The notes under the pieces: generated by a model
Seen by the model: only the letters and a program-made list of their open reading frames with translations
Told to the model about the DNA's origin: nothing
The model's database searches: none
Source: Lindgomyces ingoldianus
Lineage: Eukaryota > Ascomycota > Dothideomycetes > Pleosporales > Lindgomycetaceae
Assembly (NCBI RefSeq): GCF_010093535.1
Contig: NW_022985175.1
Span: 1-64,000 of the forward strand
DNA length: 64,000 nt
Direction of reading: 5' to 3'
In this document: piece by piece, positions 1 through 12,778 of the stretch
How positions within the stretch are numbered: position 1 is the stretch's first letter
Layout: each line of letters begins with the position of its first letter
Program-made: the position numbers and the translations under genes

Positions 1-2915
1 AGTAGGGGCTAATCTAGTAGGGTGTACAGTCCTACGTACAGGCTATTAGGCTAATAGAGGAAGGGAGAGTAACTAGATTATAGTTTGCCCTATGTGCAGC
101 AGTAGAGAGGCTAAGGTTAAACAGTCCTGTTAGACAGGGTTAGAGGTATATATAGTGTAAGATATATAAATAGTATTACAGCTTTTTAGAAAGCTAAATG
201 CTACTTAGTTTATATAAAGAATAAACTAAACATTAAACACACCTTCTAAAGGTTGTTTAATGTAAGAACTATATACATATGTTAGAGATGCTAAGGGGAG
301 TTAGCAGAGTTTATAGGAGTTTACTAAGGAGAGCTCCTTAAGCTCCTTTAAACTCCTAGTAACACGCGGCCTGCCTCCCTATTAGACAGAGCATTCTTCC
401 ATAATCTTAGGAAGCCGTGCTGCCTCTGTGTCCTCCGACTGGTTTGTAAGTGAGCCCTGCCCTAATCCAGCTAGGTTGTGGAGCACTGCTGGTAGGGTTA
501 CGCTGGTCTAACTGTAGACTGTAACAAGTTCTTAGTTCCTACTACTATAATAAAAGTTAAGGCAGAAACAGACTACTTAATAATGTAAAGCTGTTTTTTA
601 AAGTTCTTTTAAAAAGCTTTAAAGCTTATAATGTAGCAGCTTTCTTATAAAGTAAGCGCTTTTTAAAAGGCTTTTTAGCTTACTTTAATAGCTTAAAGTT
701 ATGCAAGTACTAAGCTTATTAAATTAGATTTAGAGGCTATTCTTAGCTAGAGTTTTAACACAATGTAATGTTATAATTATGCATAAGTAAGGTTATAGAG
801 CTTTACAGAGGTCTAGTTTAATTACTACATAAGGTATTATAGTAGGTATAAGATGTTATGTAAGGAACAAGAAGGTTTAGAAGAAAATTAGTAATTAAAT
901 ACTTAGCTTAGAAGTCTAAGCGCTTTAAGTATAAATTAAGCCTGTTTTAGGTTTAGTTAGTGTTAAGGCAGTTTATGCTTAAGTTTATGTCTGTGTTGTG
1001 TTGTGTTTGTGTCAGACATGCACTAATAATACTCTAGTACGCGTCCAATACAGTTATGTCTGGGATCCGGGGAGGATACTGTGACAAGCGCTATAGTTAT
1101 TTATTGTCTTTTACAGGACTCTGCACATAGCTATAGCACATTTCTTTAAGAGTTTTATGTTTTATTTAAAAGCTTAGAGCGTAAGCTGTATCTAATGTTC
1201 TTTTAGCGCGTCTAAGTGGTGTTGTGGGGAATGCATTAGTGTAGGAAGGGTGGTTTAGTAGGGTCTTAGCAAAAGTGAGCGACTCGGGTGTGTGAGCAAC
1301 TCGCCTATGAAGTACGTTAATTAAATTTTTACTAGCTAAACTTAGATAAATCTTTAGGTATTAAGGAAAGAGTGAAATCCTTTAAATTTAAACGCTAAAA
1401 CAGTACTACTTTAAAAACTATAAGCTTTTAGTATTTAGAAATTTCAAAGCTCTCTAGCTACATTAACTTAGACCTACTAACGTGTTCCACTACTAAGCTG
1501 CGGAACCTAGTGAGCTGCGCATCCTAAAACCTACTAAAAACTAGAAAAATAGTACCTTAATATCTTAACAACAACTAGACAATAAATTTTAAAATTTTAA
1601 CATGTTATATGCAGTGCTTAAAACTAATAGCTTCTTAGGTTAGTTCTCTAAAAAGATATCTTACTTGGTACAACGCCCGAGGATTCATAGGAGCGCCGCA
1701 CAAGGTAAGAGACTTCCATAGGGCATATCCAACCAAACCAGGTCCCCCAGCGCGATTAGAAGCCTGGCTGCAAGCGTACAACGCAAGGGAGGACTTAGAG
1801 GCAACAGTGAAGGATAACCAGTCTAAAAGACATGCCAGTAAAGGGGGCTATTCAAAGAGCCTAGGGAACGCACTATTACATGTTATCATTGTACGTAACT
1901 ACGGACTCGGGGACGAGCCCGCCTTAGAGGGGGGTAATGTGACGATGCTGCTTGTCAAGCTCCGCTGCTGTAACGAGGTCGGCACGGTCAACCACGTGGC
2001 CTTCTCTCGCTCATAGAGGTTTAGGCTAGGCTAAAGACAACCGCTAGTGCTAGTACTTACCCTAGCATTACCTATATATATATTATACTATGCGAGAATA
2101 CTTAGCTTAAGTATTCTCGTGCGTACCTTTTGGTACAGTGGGGAAAGTCGTATAGTATCGGCTTGGCAGGCGGGGCGCCTACCTCATTACAGCTGCTAGT
2201 CACATGATCGCGCTGAGAGCTAAGCAAGCTTTTCTCTTGCGAAAAGCCTTCACCTCCTTCTCCCCATCCAAGTATAGCTGAAAAAGAGCCGACCTACTCT
2301 ACCTCGCTTCCCCAGCTCTGTACGGTAGTAGAGACAGTTCTTGTCATCACACTATTTATAAAGCAGATATTATAGATTAGATTTTATTATTATTTAATTA
2401 ATTAATTAATGTAGGTGTTATAGAGTAAAATGTAAATTAAGTATAAAAATGTTGTTAGAGTAGACTGTTTGCTTGTGTGGACCGCTTGCTTGTGAAATAT
2501 GTTAAGCTTAAACATTTTTAATGTTAGCTATTTATTTAGTTACATAGATTTAAAGCTTTAGTTTAATTAATCCTTAAAGATAACCTTTCTAAATATAATT
2601 AAACTCTTAGATAACATAGTAACAATAATACTAGTAATGTTATATAGGTCATGTCACTGTTATGTTACAGCTATCCAGCCCCTGAGTACCCTAAGGACTT
2701 GGCACGGGGTGTAGGCTCCTCAGCCTCCGACCCTAAGGTTTACTCTCGTTACACCCCCCTATCCTGCATTCCCTCTCTGTGCCTCGTGCTTCCTGCTCGA
2801 TTCCTCTCACAAGTAAATAGAATAGTGAAGCAATCTTTTAATAGGTGCAAGTTGATAAGTAGTTAGAGTAAGCTAAATAGATGTTTAAAGTAATATTTAA
2901 GCTTATATTTATAAC
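1..2915. other. AT-rich transposon graveyard, no intact gene
   Basis: No believable gene is seen; all frames are closed by TAA/TAG. The stretch is mostly A+T with GC-richer islands near 360-520, 1000-1090, 1660-2340 and 2650-2800. At 1068-1082 a purine-rich stretch (ggggaggata) is followed by a TG start, which resembles the polypurine tract and LTR start of a Gypsy-type element, but no second LTR was found. An open stretch from about 1690 to 2016 has protein-like composition (it contains KRHASKGGYSKS) but I do not recognise it; it may be the tail of a transposon protein. A 27-base palindrome lies at 2093-2119. Confidence 0.6.
2093..2119. repeat. 27-base perfect palindrome (12-base arms, 3-base loop)
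   Basis: The arm cgagaatactta is followed by gct and then its exact reverse complement. As RNA it would form a stable hairpin. It sits just downstream of the 1690-2016 open stretch and next to a GC-richer island (2120-2340), so it could mark the end of a mobile element or a terminator-like hairpin. Function unknown. Confidence 0.6.
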
Positions 2916-3180
2916 TGTCCGTACGCAGCAGCAGCGTCGCGGCCTGGATACGAGCGATCACGCACGAGCAGGATCACGTATCTATGTCACATGATGCTTG
3001 TGCGCGAACCTCTGTGCGCGAACATCTAGATATCCCCTTTTCCTCTGTACAGAGGAAAAACAAGAAGCAATTAACACTAGTTACCTAACACCCCTGTGCA
3101 ATGTTTACACTGTGCAAACCTCTCTGTCTTGTACGCATTTGCTAACACTAAGTGCTAGCTAGTAGAGAGTTTATTTAACA
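2916..3180 (+). repeat. 5' LTR of the copia element (265 bases)
   Basis: It begins tgtccgtacg and ends ttatttaaca. It aligns with 8833-9097 over its whole length without gaps. The differences, about two dozen by eye, are all transitions of the C-to-T or G-to-A kind. They fall in both copies, though the right copy has lost more C and G. Confidence 0.92.
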
Positions 3181-5639
3181 CTAATTAGTAGTTTAAATAC
3201 TATAAAAAAAAAAGCTTTTTTTATACCTTTTTATTTAAAAGTTTATATATAAAAAGAATTTTTTTCTTTACTACTTTAACTATAAATTAGTAAGAGTAAA
3301 AATAAAGTTTAATTTATATATAAGTAGCTATAAATCTCTATTTAGTTACCTAAGCAAAAGTAAGAAACCTGTCTGTATAATACTATTTAAAGGTATTATA
3401 CAAATAGTAGTGCTTATTTAATGCTAGAAGGTCTATTTTATCTTTTTATATAAGGCTGTTTAAAGGCAGCGTATAATAAGAAGTAAGATAGCGCGCAATA
3501 ACATATAATTAACTACTATAAAGTAATAAGCAACACTAGCTTTATCTATAACTAGCTAACATAACATATTAATATATAACTAATATGTACTTTTTATAGG
3601 CATCTTAGTAAAGACCCTAGCAAAGCAGATAAATATTAAAGATTAAGTAGATAAAATTAAACTATTAAATAATACATTTAAGAAAAAGCTTAATTTATAC
3701 ACAGCTAACTTAATTATAGAACTCTGCACATTAAGCGCAATAAATATATGTACACTTAAAAACTTTTAAAATAACTTTATAAAGTAGAAGCTTATACACT
3801 TTAAAAATTTTAGCTAACTATTTTTATAAAAACTAATTACTACCTTACAGAATAAAGGCATTAGCTTTAAAAAAGACATAATAAAAGCTACTACACTATA
3901 TAAACTTATAAAAAAAGAACACATGTTTACTATTTTACTAGAGCATTATATAAAACTATTACTACTATTACTAGTTTTAACGTAATAAAAGATGTCTTTA
4001 TATAAATTACTTATAGACTTAATACTTTTTTTATAATTAGTACAACTACCTTATAATAGCTTACTATACAAGAGCATAACTAGATAGCTACATATTCCTG
4101 TAGCTATAGCTCTGCATAAGATTCTCTAAAGCTTATACTTACTATATATAATTTAATTACTGTATAATCTATACTAACTTCTACCTACATAAGATATTAC
4201 AGCAGAGAACCTTACGCCTAAGAAGGTTGTATAATTCTAAAAGGCATAAAAAAAAAAGAATAACTATATAAGGCAACTATATAATATCTTAGCTAATAAG
4301 GCTATAGTATTTATTAAGCTTTACTAACACCTTACTATTTTTAAGGCATTATATATAAGCATTTTTCCTAATATTTTTAAAAAGCGCGCACATATGTTCT
4401 ACCTTTATAATATTAGTCTAGAATAATTATAGAAGTTACTATATAAGTAGCTTAGTAATTACTTTAATACTAATGTAAATTATAACTAGTATTAAATAAA
4501 TTAAATAATAATAAGCTTTATATAAAGTAAGTAAAAAAACTTTATAAAAACCTTATATAAAGCTTTTAAAGCTATAATTAATAAACTTACTTTTACATAA
4601 AAAGCTCTTAGTTTATAATTTTAAAGTAAAATACTGCTTTACACTACTATTATATAAGCATGCTAAAGGCAACTTAAACTTAAATAAGTAATGTTTTTAA
4701 TTAAGCCTATATATAAGGCACTGTACAGTAACCTTTGTTTAGCACTTTAAGTTATAATTAATTAATAGAATAATGCATTTATAAACAAATTCTAGGACGT
4801 GTACTACACTAATAAGTAATATAGCTTACTATGTATATATAGCTATTAATAACATAGAAGAAGCTTAAGGGGATATAAAGGATTATTTAGACTACAGTCC
4901 TTTGCATAATTAAAGTAATGCTTTATTTATTATAAAAAAAAATGTTAGTTAATAAATTATCTTTATATAAATTAATTTTATATAAAATGCTAATATATCT
5001 TTTTATATAAAGAATTTTATAACAAGACACTAATATATAAGAAGGTAAATGTATATATTTAAAAGTTTAAAAGTAAACTAAAGTAAAAAAAAAAAAAGTT
5101 GCATAATAATAATAACTTAGATAAAAAAAAAAGTAAGAAGATTATTAACTACCTTACTAATGCTACATTTCTTTACTGCGTAACTGTAGAGGACATCTAC
5201 AGCCTAGAACTTAAAGGATACGCAGAATAGTTTATCTTTAAAGATTAATACTATATAGTATACTAAGGTAAACTATAGAATACTAGCACAGTAAAAATTT
5301 CTACTATAAAAAAGTTATAACTTAAAGCATACTTATAAGAATTCTTTTATACAAAAGTAGACTAAACACTAAAGAAGAAAAGTATTAGCTTTAAAAAATA
5401 AAAATTAATAGAATTAATTAGTACTATATAAATTACTAACTTAGTTAGTAACATAATATATTACATCTTAGACACTCTAACACTGTTCTTACTGTCTCTA
5501 GCAGATGTAGACTAAATAGGTGTGTACTTTAATAATGTTTTAAATATTATTATATGTAAAGACAAAACTACTATCTTTATTATATAAAAATAAAGACACT
5601 TTTTTTTTAATATTAGTAAAAAAGAATTTATGTCTTTTT

Positions 5640-8480
5640 TTACTAAATTAAAACTTTACTGCCTTTACTGCTAATTTAGACACCCCTGCATAAAAAGACT
5701 CTAGAAGATGCTAACTAGCACTAGCTATAACATTAATGCTGCAGTGCTAGAAGAGATTAAGAAGTTCTACTACCTCTACTAATTATATAACTAGGCTCTA
5801 TAAAAATTTAAGTTTATAATTAAAAATAACACCTACTTTAACTATAAAGTTATTATTAATGTTATATAAATTAATAATAAAAATGTTTTATATGTTATTA
5901 ATATAGATATATTATTTTAGGCTGCTATATTTCTAAAATCTATGTCTGCACAAGATACCTAGGATGCACTATGTAAATGCTAAATTAACACTTATTAAGA
6001 ACTCTTAGACTATATTATGTATAACTTTAGTATAAACTTTACTTTAAAGAATTTTTAAGCTTATGTAAAAATTATAGAAGCTATATATAAGCAGATGCCT
6101 GTAGAAGCATATTAGGCAGTTAGAAAAGTTAAGCGCGCACATACACCTTTCTAATAAGTGTTTAACATTCTAAAGACTAAGCTAAGTAACTATATAAATA
6201 ATAAGGCTATTCTGCAGATAGCAGTTAAGGCTCTAAACAACATAGCTAGCCTACACAGTCTAGTACTTACACTACTAGTTTTTAAAGCATACTTAAAAAT
6301 TAACTTAAACTCTTTACTATTACTAAACATTATTACATAAGCAAGTGCTATATAAAAAGTAATAAAGATACTTTAAAAGGACTATATAAAAGTAAACATT
6401 AATTATATAATTAACACTTATAATAGCTTTATAACATATAAAGTTCTTAACCTCTCTCTTAGCTTAAAGATTATAGTATAAAGAAAAAAAAAAGGCTAAA
6501 CTAGCCTATATAAAATTAAAAGTATTAAAAAAAAAAATATTATTATTAAAAAAAAAATAGCCTACTAAAGCTCTAATATACATAGGTTAAACTATACTAT
6601 AAAAAAAAAAAATAACTTACTTATAATAAATAACTTAAATAAACTAATCTTTATATAAAAAATTTTTTTAAAAAAAAGAAAAAAAAAACAGCTTTATAAA
6701 AATGTTATAAAGGCAGAACTAAAGCCTACTATAGACTAAGCCTCTTAAAATAGTAATACTGCACTAGTGCAAAGAGAAGATATAGATACTAGAAGAAGTA
6801 AAAAGCAAAAGAAACTTATATAAAGTTTAAACTAAGTATTCTTAACTTAAAAAAAAAAAAATAATTAGGCCTTATTTATTAAGCTTTATATAGATAATAT
6901 AATTACTACACTTAAAAAACTATTTAAAAAATTAAACTACATAGAAATAAACACTTTAATTACTAATAGTACTTTTAAAGTTATAGTGTATAACTTAATA
7001 AGGCATAAAAGTTAGATTTTTAACCTTTACCTTATATAAAAAGTAAAAGGTAAAATAACTTAACTATATAAAAAATTCTACCTAGTGTTTACTAGCTACT
7101 TAGATAAAGAAAAGAGAGAAATTCTTACTTAGTTACTAACTATTTAAAAAATAAGCTAAAGACTACTTTTAGCTATAAAAGTAAGCTTAAAAGCTACATA
7201 TAAAATGTATTTTAAACTATGTAATATTATATAAGTATATATTTAATTAATAGATAAGCTTATGCGCACACTGTATATAAAGCTACTAAAAGAGATATAC
7301 TAAAGCTTTCTACTAAATATAATACTCTAGGTTATATAACTCTTATATAAAGCTGCTAAATTAAGACTATATTAGTTTAAGATATATTATAACTACTATA
7401 AAAAAAAAGCTATGCATGCACATCTCTTTATATAACCTTTGCCTCTTAATTACTAATAAAAAAGAGCACACTTTTAGTATTACTAGCTTATAAATAGACA
7501 ACACTTTAAGCATTATAATAAAGAATTTTATGTAAAAAGAAAAAAAAAACTATAAAAAGTAAAGTTTTATATAAAAAGTAAAACTATTTTAGTAAAAAAG
7601 TAGCTTATTAAGTTTAATAGTAAAAGAATTAAACTTATATATAACATAGTAATTTTTACTTAAAAAAGATAAGTAAGCTACCTTTATATAATTAACTTAA
7701 AAGATAAAGATGCTGCATAATAATATGTTAAGTAATATGTAAGAAAGGCATATATTATATCTATATGTTAACTAAAGGTAGCATTTAACCTATTTATTAC
7801 TACACAAACTACAGACTTTTTATATAATAATATTAACACACTTAACACATAAATCTAATAGTAGATAGATAATAGTAAGCATAGTCTTACTTTTCTACTA
7901 TTATAGCTTAATTATGTAAAGCTATTTATCTTTATAAATAGATTATTTACTAATAATAAAAACCTTAGCTTATAGCTAAGATTTTTAATTATATTAAGTA
8001 ATAAAAACTATATAAAGTAAAGCAACTACTTTAAAATACTAAGTAATATTATATACTAGAATTCTACTAAGTGTAAAAGAGTAACTAAAAGTGTCTTTAC
8101 TAATAAACTATATAAAATAGTTAAAAGGTTTAATAATGTAATTACCTTTAGTATAACTTTATAGTAAATTATATAAATGCTTAAACTACTACTAATTCTA
8201 GTAGTAATTTATATAAATTTAAGGTTTTTATATAATTACTTTATTAAGCTAAGCACTACTAGTAAAAAGTAACTTATAATTAACATTATGTTACTCTATA
8301 AATTATATAAGAAAAAAGAAATTACTAAAATAAAGTAAATTAATAGTAAAAATAACTTAGTAAATACATGTATAAAAAAAACACTAAACTAGGCTTTTTA
8401 ATTATTAGTCTTAACTAACTACCTCTCTGTCTAGATAGAAGCATTTATAGACTAGCTAGATTTTATGCGCAAAAATGCCT
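5640..8480 (+). pseudogene. Decayed copia polyprotein (integrase - RT - RNase H)
   Basis: Read through many stops on the plus strand, the translation follows the fungal copia polyprotein. One open piece at 6158-6340 (60 residues, containing LQIAVKALNNIA) matches the conserved segment after the integrase catalytic core. Around 6900-7200 the text contains the RT approach region (such as DKEKREIL and SLKATYKMYF). Around 8060-8160 lies the RNase H motif STKCKRVTKSV. Upstream gag and protease regions (about 3300-5600) are too degraded to place. TAA and TAG replace Trp, Gln and Arg codons throughout, as RIP would produce. No functional product is possible. Recognition rests on remembered family patterns, not on a search. 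Confidence 0.75.
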
Positions 8481-8832
8481 TAGACTAACTAGACTAATAA
8501 CGCCTTTATATAAAGCTTATTTTCTTTTATTTTATTTTTTTTTATATTATACACACTTATCTTTCTTATTATAAGGATCTATTACTGTTAGCACTATATA
8601 AAAAAAGAAAAGAGCTAGAGGATTATATAGTAAGGCTTAAAAAGTAAAAGATAAAGAAAAAAAAAGCTATTTATATAGCATAACTAGCCTATTCTAACAC
8701 ACAGCATTACTAAGGCAAGTTCTAATAAATAAAGTAAAGTAAAAGCAGAACATAATTAAATAGACCTACATAAATAGAAGAGAGGTAACGCGTACAGAAG
8801 GTAACTCTTTAGATAAAAAGAAAAGTTGCTAG

Positions 8833-9097
8833 TGTCTGTACACAGCAGCAGCGTCACAGCCTAGATACAAGCAATCACGCACAAGCAGGATCACGTATCT
8901 ATGTTACATAATGCTTGTGCGCGAACCTCTGTGCGTAAACATCTAGATATCTCCTTTTCCTTTGTATAAAGGAAAAATAAGAAGTAATTAACACTAGTTA
9001 CCTAACACCCCTGTGCAATATTTACACTGTGCAAACCTCTCTGTCTTGTACGCATTTGCTGACACTAAGTGCTAGCTAGCAGAGAGTCCATTCAACA
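8833..9097 (+). repeat. 3' LTR of the copia element (265 bases)
   Basis: It begins tgtctgtaca and ends ccattcaaca, and matches the left LTR at 2916-3180. A purine-rich stretch (agataaaaagaaaag, about 8811-8825) lies just before it and could be the polypurine tract, which agrees with plus-strand orientation. It is followed directly by the ataac duplication. Confidence 0.92.
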
Positions 9098-9440
9098 ATA
9101 ACGTTACATGCATAGGTTATACAAAGAGTTATCTATTATAGATTAAGAGTCTAAGGAGTTATATAATTTATATAGTACTAATAGGCGCTAAGCCTAAGGT
9201 TGATTAGGCAGTCAATTATAAAACCCCTTCAGCTTCACTATTAGATTCCGAGTCTCGTACAATGCCCCCCCTTTCTCGATATCTTGAGGATTCAACACCA
9301 CTATTAACTAATCAGTTTCCCAGCCCTAGATTATTGCGCTTTCCGAATATCTGCATCCAACCTTCCCTCTAAGACGCTAACTTCCTATTGTAACACTTAA
9401 CAGTCTGTTTATATTGTAGTTTGCTATTTCTAGCATAAAA
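9098..9440. other. Transition from AT-rich block to gene-rich DNA
   Basis: This stretch holds the ataac target duplication (9098-9102), then AT-rich DNA that becomes balanced in composition by about 9230. No gene or repeat was recognised. It is the 3' flank of the CorA-like gene on the minus strand. Confidence 0.5.
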
Positions 9441-11208
9441 CTAGACCTTATCATCTGCGCTCTTCTTTGTGTTTTTTGATCCACTAAACGTATTTCTCAC
9501 GGTTTTCCATCCCATATAACCACGCTCACCCTTCGGTCTCACAGGGTTCTCATCAATCAATTGTGCTTTCGCGTCTCGATACCACACTCGCCATACAGTC
9601 ATCACCACAATCGTTAGTGGCACAGCGATAACCCACAGCAGCCAAAAGTCTTGTGACACTTGCATATGGAACGGCGCATCGTCCTTCAGCTTAATAAGCT
9701 GAGTGCCGAAGATGCTGGCAACGGTCCCAAGAGGCATGAAGATGAGCGTCATGACAGCTATCGTCTTCATACTTTGATTCTCCGACATCATGACCCGACT
9801 GTCGGTTTGGGTCACCAAATGGAAAGAGAGCTGGAGGATATTTGCCATCCGCTTATCGAGACTCTCAAGACGTCGTTGTGTGGACTGAAACATAGTCTTC
9901 CGGTATTCAAGTGCATTCTGAGTCGAGGTCTCCCAGATTGATGGATCGCTGCGCATGAGTCTCATGTGGTGAGTGCGCAGATTCTCGACCGTGCTAAGGG
10001 CTGATTCGCAGTTCTCGCGCAGGTATATGGTGTGCTTTGCCAGGTTGTGCAGCCCTGGAAATTTTACCTCTTCCCCGGCTTTCCCAGGAGTGCGTGCAAT
10101 GTCAAGAGTTTTCTACGTAGATGCGGATTAACCACTTTGAAGCAGCACTTGGACTGGCTATTTTGCTTACCGTCTCAATCTCCCCGAAAATGTCTGATAC
10201 CAACCAGCCGACACGATCCATTACCTTGTACATCTCCTCTAGAACTATCTCTAGAAGGGCATAAGGATCCTGGATTAGGTCTTCAGAACTTGCGGAACTG
10301 GCCAGCTCGCGGAATCGATCTCCAAGAGATGAAGGTGCGCCGAAGCAAAACAGGGTTACGCATTTCTCCTCCTGGGCGAGGGTAGTTGAGCTTTCATTAG
10401 TAGTCGTAGTTCCGCGTCTCTGGGGGCTCTGGGGTAGCGACCGGCCATTTCGATGCCCTACTTTGAGGAGAAATCCGGCTTTGATCCAGGTAAAATTTGC
10501 CTGGCTTTGTTCTTGTGCACGCCTACGTGCATCTACGGCCTGGTTTGCAGCCCGCTGTTGATGAACTGGGTGCAGCGCTAACGTCTTCTTCTCTGGCTGG
10601 TCCTTATTCTCTGACGGATGCACAATTCTCCGAGGCTTGTCGTCGTCTGATATTGCAATGTCCTTCGCTAGGAAATGAAACCAAGTGTATTGGTTTCCAT
10701 TCTCATCCTTGCGAGAGCAGAAAGATTGTGACACCTGCTGAAGGCTTTCAGCGATGAAGGCACTTGGAATGGCAAAGTACTCGAACAATTCCGTCATGCC
10801 CTTCACTGATTGAGGGTGCGCAATGCTTTGCGGGGCGAATCTAATTTAGTCAGCATATGTCAGTCTCATATTAAAGTCATTGTCGGCACACATCACACGA
10901 ACTGAAGGAGTATCCAATGCCAAGAGGTCCCCGACGCATCGTATATTCGAGATCTCTGTTCCATTCAGACCATCCTGATCCCATTCGAAAACATGTAAAG
11001 GCAGTCGGTTGTTGTATGCCGGGAGGTTATATCCTAAATCTCCTGAAGCTCTTTTTTCCTCCTCTATGCGTTTACCTTCTTTCTCTGCGGCTTTCTTGAA
11101 GTTTTCTAGTGGCTTTCGATCTATGGTCAAGTTCCGAAATGACGGAATCTTAGGCGCACCGAGGTTTGAACTAGTGTTGGAGAGATAGACGGGTCTTGGA
11201 TTCGCCAT
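9441..11208 (-). CDS. CorA-like Mg2+ transporter family membrane protein
   Basis: Three exons read on the minus strand: 11208-10892, 10840-10171 and 10067-9441, joined in phase to about 537 residues. The C-terminus has the CorA-type layout: a long helical region (FPGLHNLAKH, then QSMKTIAVMTLIFMP), a first membrane helix ending SIFGTQ, a short loop, and a second helix (FWLLWVIAVPLTIVVM) followed by a basic tail. The GMN signature of true CorA channels, or the MN form common in fungal relatives, is absent; the spot reads GTQ. Ion transport is therefore not assured. The N-terminal half is typical of the large fungal CorA-like/ZntB-like families of unknown role. Intron 2 (gtaagc start) is clear; intron 1 (10841-10891) is less certain. 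Start chosen at the first Met of the open frame. Confidence 0.75.
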
Positions 11209-12778
11209 TTCGTAGATATCGAAGGTGAGTTCGACACGAGGTTTTGTTACTCAAAACTTCCCTGACGAAGTCTGACAGGAAAGCTAAGACAAACGCAGCT
11301 CGGAGAAGGAAGTCAGGGCACATGATATCCTGATGCAGGCACTTCTTTTGCCTAGGTAGGTAAGACGATGTTCAATTCTTTGGTTTCTCTACTCACGGTG
11401 GCTAATCGACCCCAGTTACTAGAACCAAGAAAGACTTATTGAAACTGGAAACAATTTTGAGGGCGGATGCGGCAACCTTCAGGACCATTGCAAGGGTCAT
11501 GAGGCTCTGTTTGACACTCATTTCTCAGCGTCTGCTTGGCTTCAGCTTGGCGGGGGGTCTTCAAGCAGGATAAAGGAGCAATATTGATTCCGCCCCCAAA
11601 ATCCCTCTTTTTGTGGACGTTGGCGCTTCACAAGACGGCGTGAGGGGGTATGGTGGCGCAAGGCTGAGAATCGTAAGAACCCAACCGACGTCTTCTCGCC
11701 GGACGGACAGACGCCACACCAATCACGATGGTTTATACCAGGTGTTCGCGCACGCTTTACGCATGCAGATATCTGCCTTCTTTCGTGCTATGATATATTA
11801 CGCGATTGTAATGATCACCGTGACGTGCCTCCATCCAGGAACACCCAAGGCGGGTTTCTTTTTACATCGAGGTTCTCGGTAATTACTTCGAGCTGTGGCA
11901 AGGCTGTGGGTGGTGCTCAGAGCCTTCTACTTTCTTTAGCCTTCAGTTGAGCCATTTCGGTGGCCCGTTTCGAGGCTCAGGGTAGATGGCCTCTTCGAAT
12001 TTAGGTAGACCGGAGAAAGAAGGCAGCAGATGCGGCCATGGCACATTCCATGTGACCTCTAAAGCGACTCCGACGACGCCCCGAGACGCCTGCCGCGAAC
12101 TAGGTCAGTTCATACTTCACCCATCAAAATCGACGCAAGATATGGGGGTAATGCGCAGGGAATAACATCCAGTTGATAACGTAATTTACATTCCATGGGT
12201 GATCCAACCTCACGCATTTGAACCAAGAGCCCGACGCCTCGACCACCGACTGCACGGAGCGACTGGACATGGGCTACAGGTTTTTGGCACTATTCCTTAT
12301 CGCCTGAAGGTCCCTAGTCCTCCAATTCCTCTGTATACTTTTTCTGGCTCACCGGACCTCGTGTCATTCGCTCAAGTCTGAAGGTCTCGTCTTCTGATCG
12401 TCGATGTAGTGTACCGATTTGAGAAACATCATGCTAGAGTCTCCTTCCAGCGCGCCACATCTCCTAGACCCCCAATACGAGATTTGCGGCCAATCAGCCT
12501 CACTCTTGAGAATCTCGTGGCCGATTTTGTAAATCCAAAGCTTGAGAAATGTCATGGATATATGGTGGTGGCCAACCCCTATTTTTAACCTCAGCCTGAT
12601 GCCTTCGCGATATGTGGGATATAAAGAGCGCTCGTTTGTCCTTTAGCCTAACTGTCCTGTAAGTTACCATCTCAGCTGATACTTTTAATCCTCCGCTAAG
12701 GTGAGAAACTGCCAATCTCTGGATGGTACACTCATTCAATCAATTCGTACATAGTAAGTTACTGAAAAAATTTCACAG
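11209..12778. other. Divergent intergenic region
   Basis: This region lies between the divergently read CorA-like gene and the HET-like gene. Scattered short open frames (for example 11613-11882) show no family features. The first exon of the HET-like gene probably lies in the last few hundred bases, because exon 12779-12871 begins after a clean acceptor (ttcacag). No start codon with a matching donor could be fixed. Confidence 0.4.

Larger units (their letters stand above)
2916..9097 (+). mobile_element. Full-length, decayed Ty1/copia LTR retrotransposon
   Basis: Two 265-base direct repeats with TG..CA ends bound 5.65 kb of internal DNA. The 5 bases before the left LTR (2911-2915) and after the right LTR (9098-9102) are both ataac, a perfect target-site duplication. 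Orientation and class come from translating through stops on the plus strand. A DDE integrase and its C-terminal region lie at about 5700-6600, reverse transcriptase at about 6900-7700 and RNase H at about 7900-8200. The order integrase, RT, RNase H is that of Ty1/copia, not Gypsy. The inside is extremely A+T rich and full of TAA/TAG, as expected after RIP. The element is dead but structurally complete. Confidence 0.9.

Noticed and set aside
2651..2866. 71-codon open frame in the AT-rich block
   Set aside because: It lies in a small GC-richer island, has no recognised motif and no flanking gene structure; chance is the simpler reading.
2916..9097. Minus-strand orientation of the retrotransposon
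   Set aside because: The LTR ends are TG..CA in both directions, but integrase, RT and RNase H traces read on the plus strand and a purine-rich stretch precedes the right LTR.
11613..11882. 89-codon frame in the divergent intergenic region
   Set aside because: Composition is not convincing, there are no splice partners, and frames of this size are common in such DNA.
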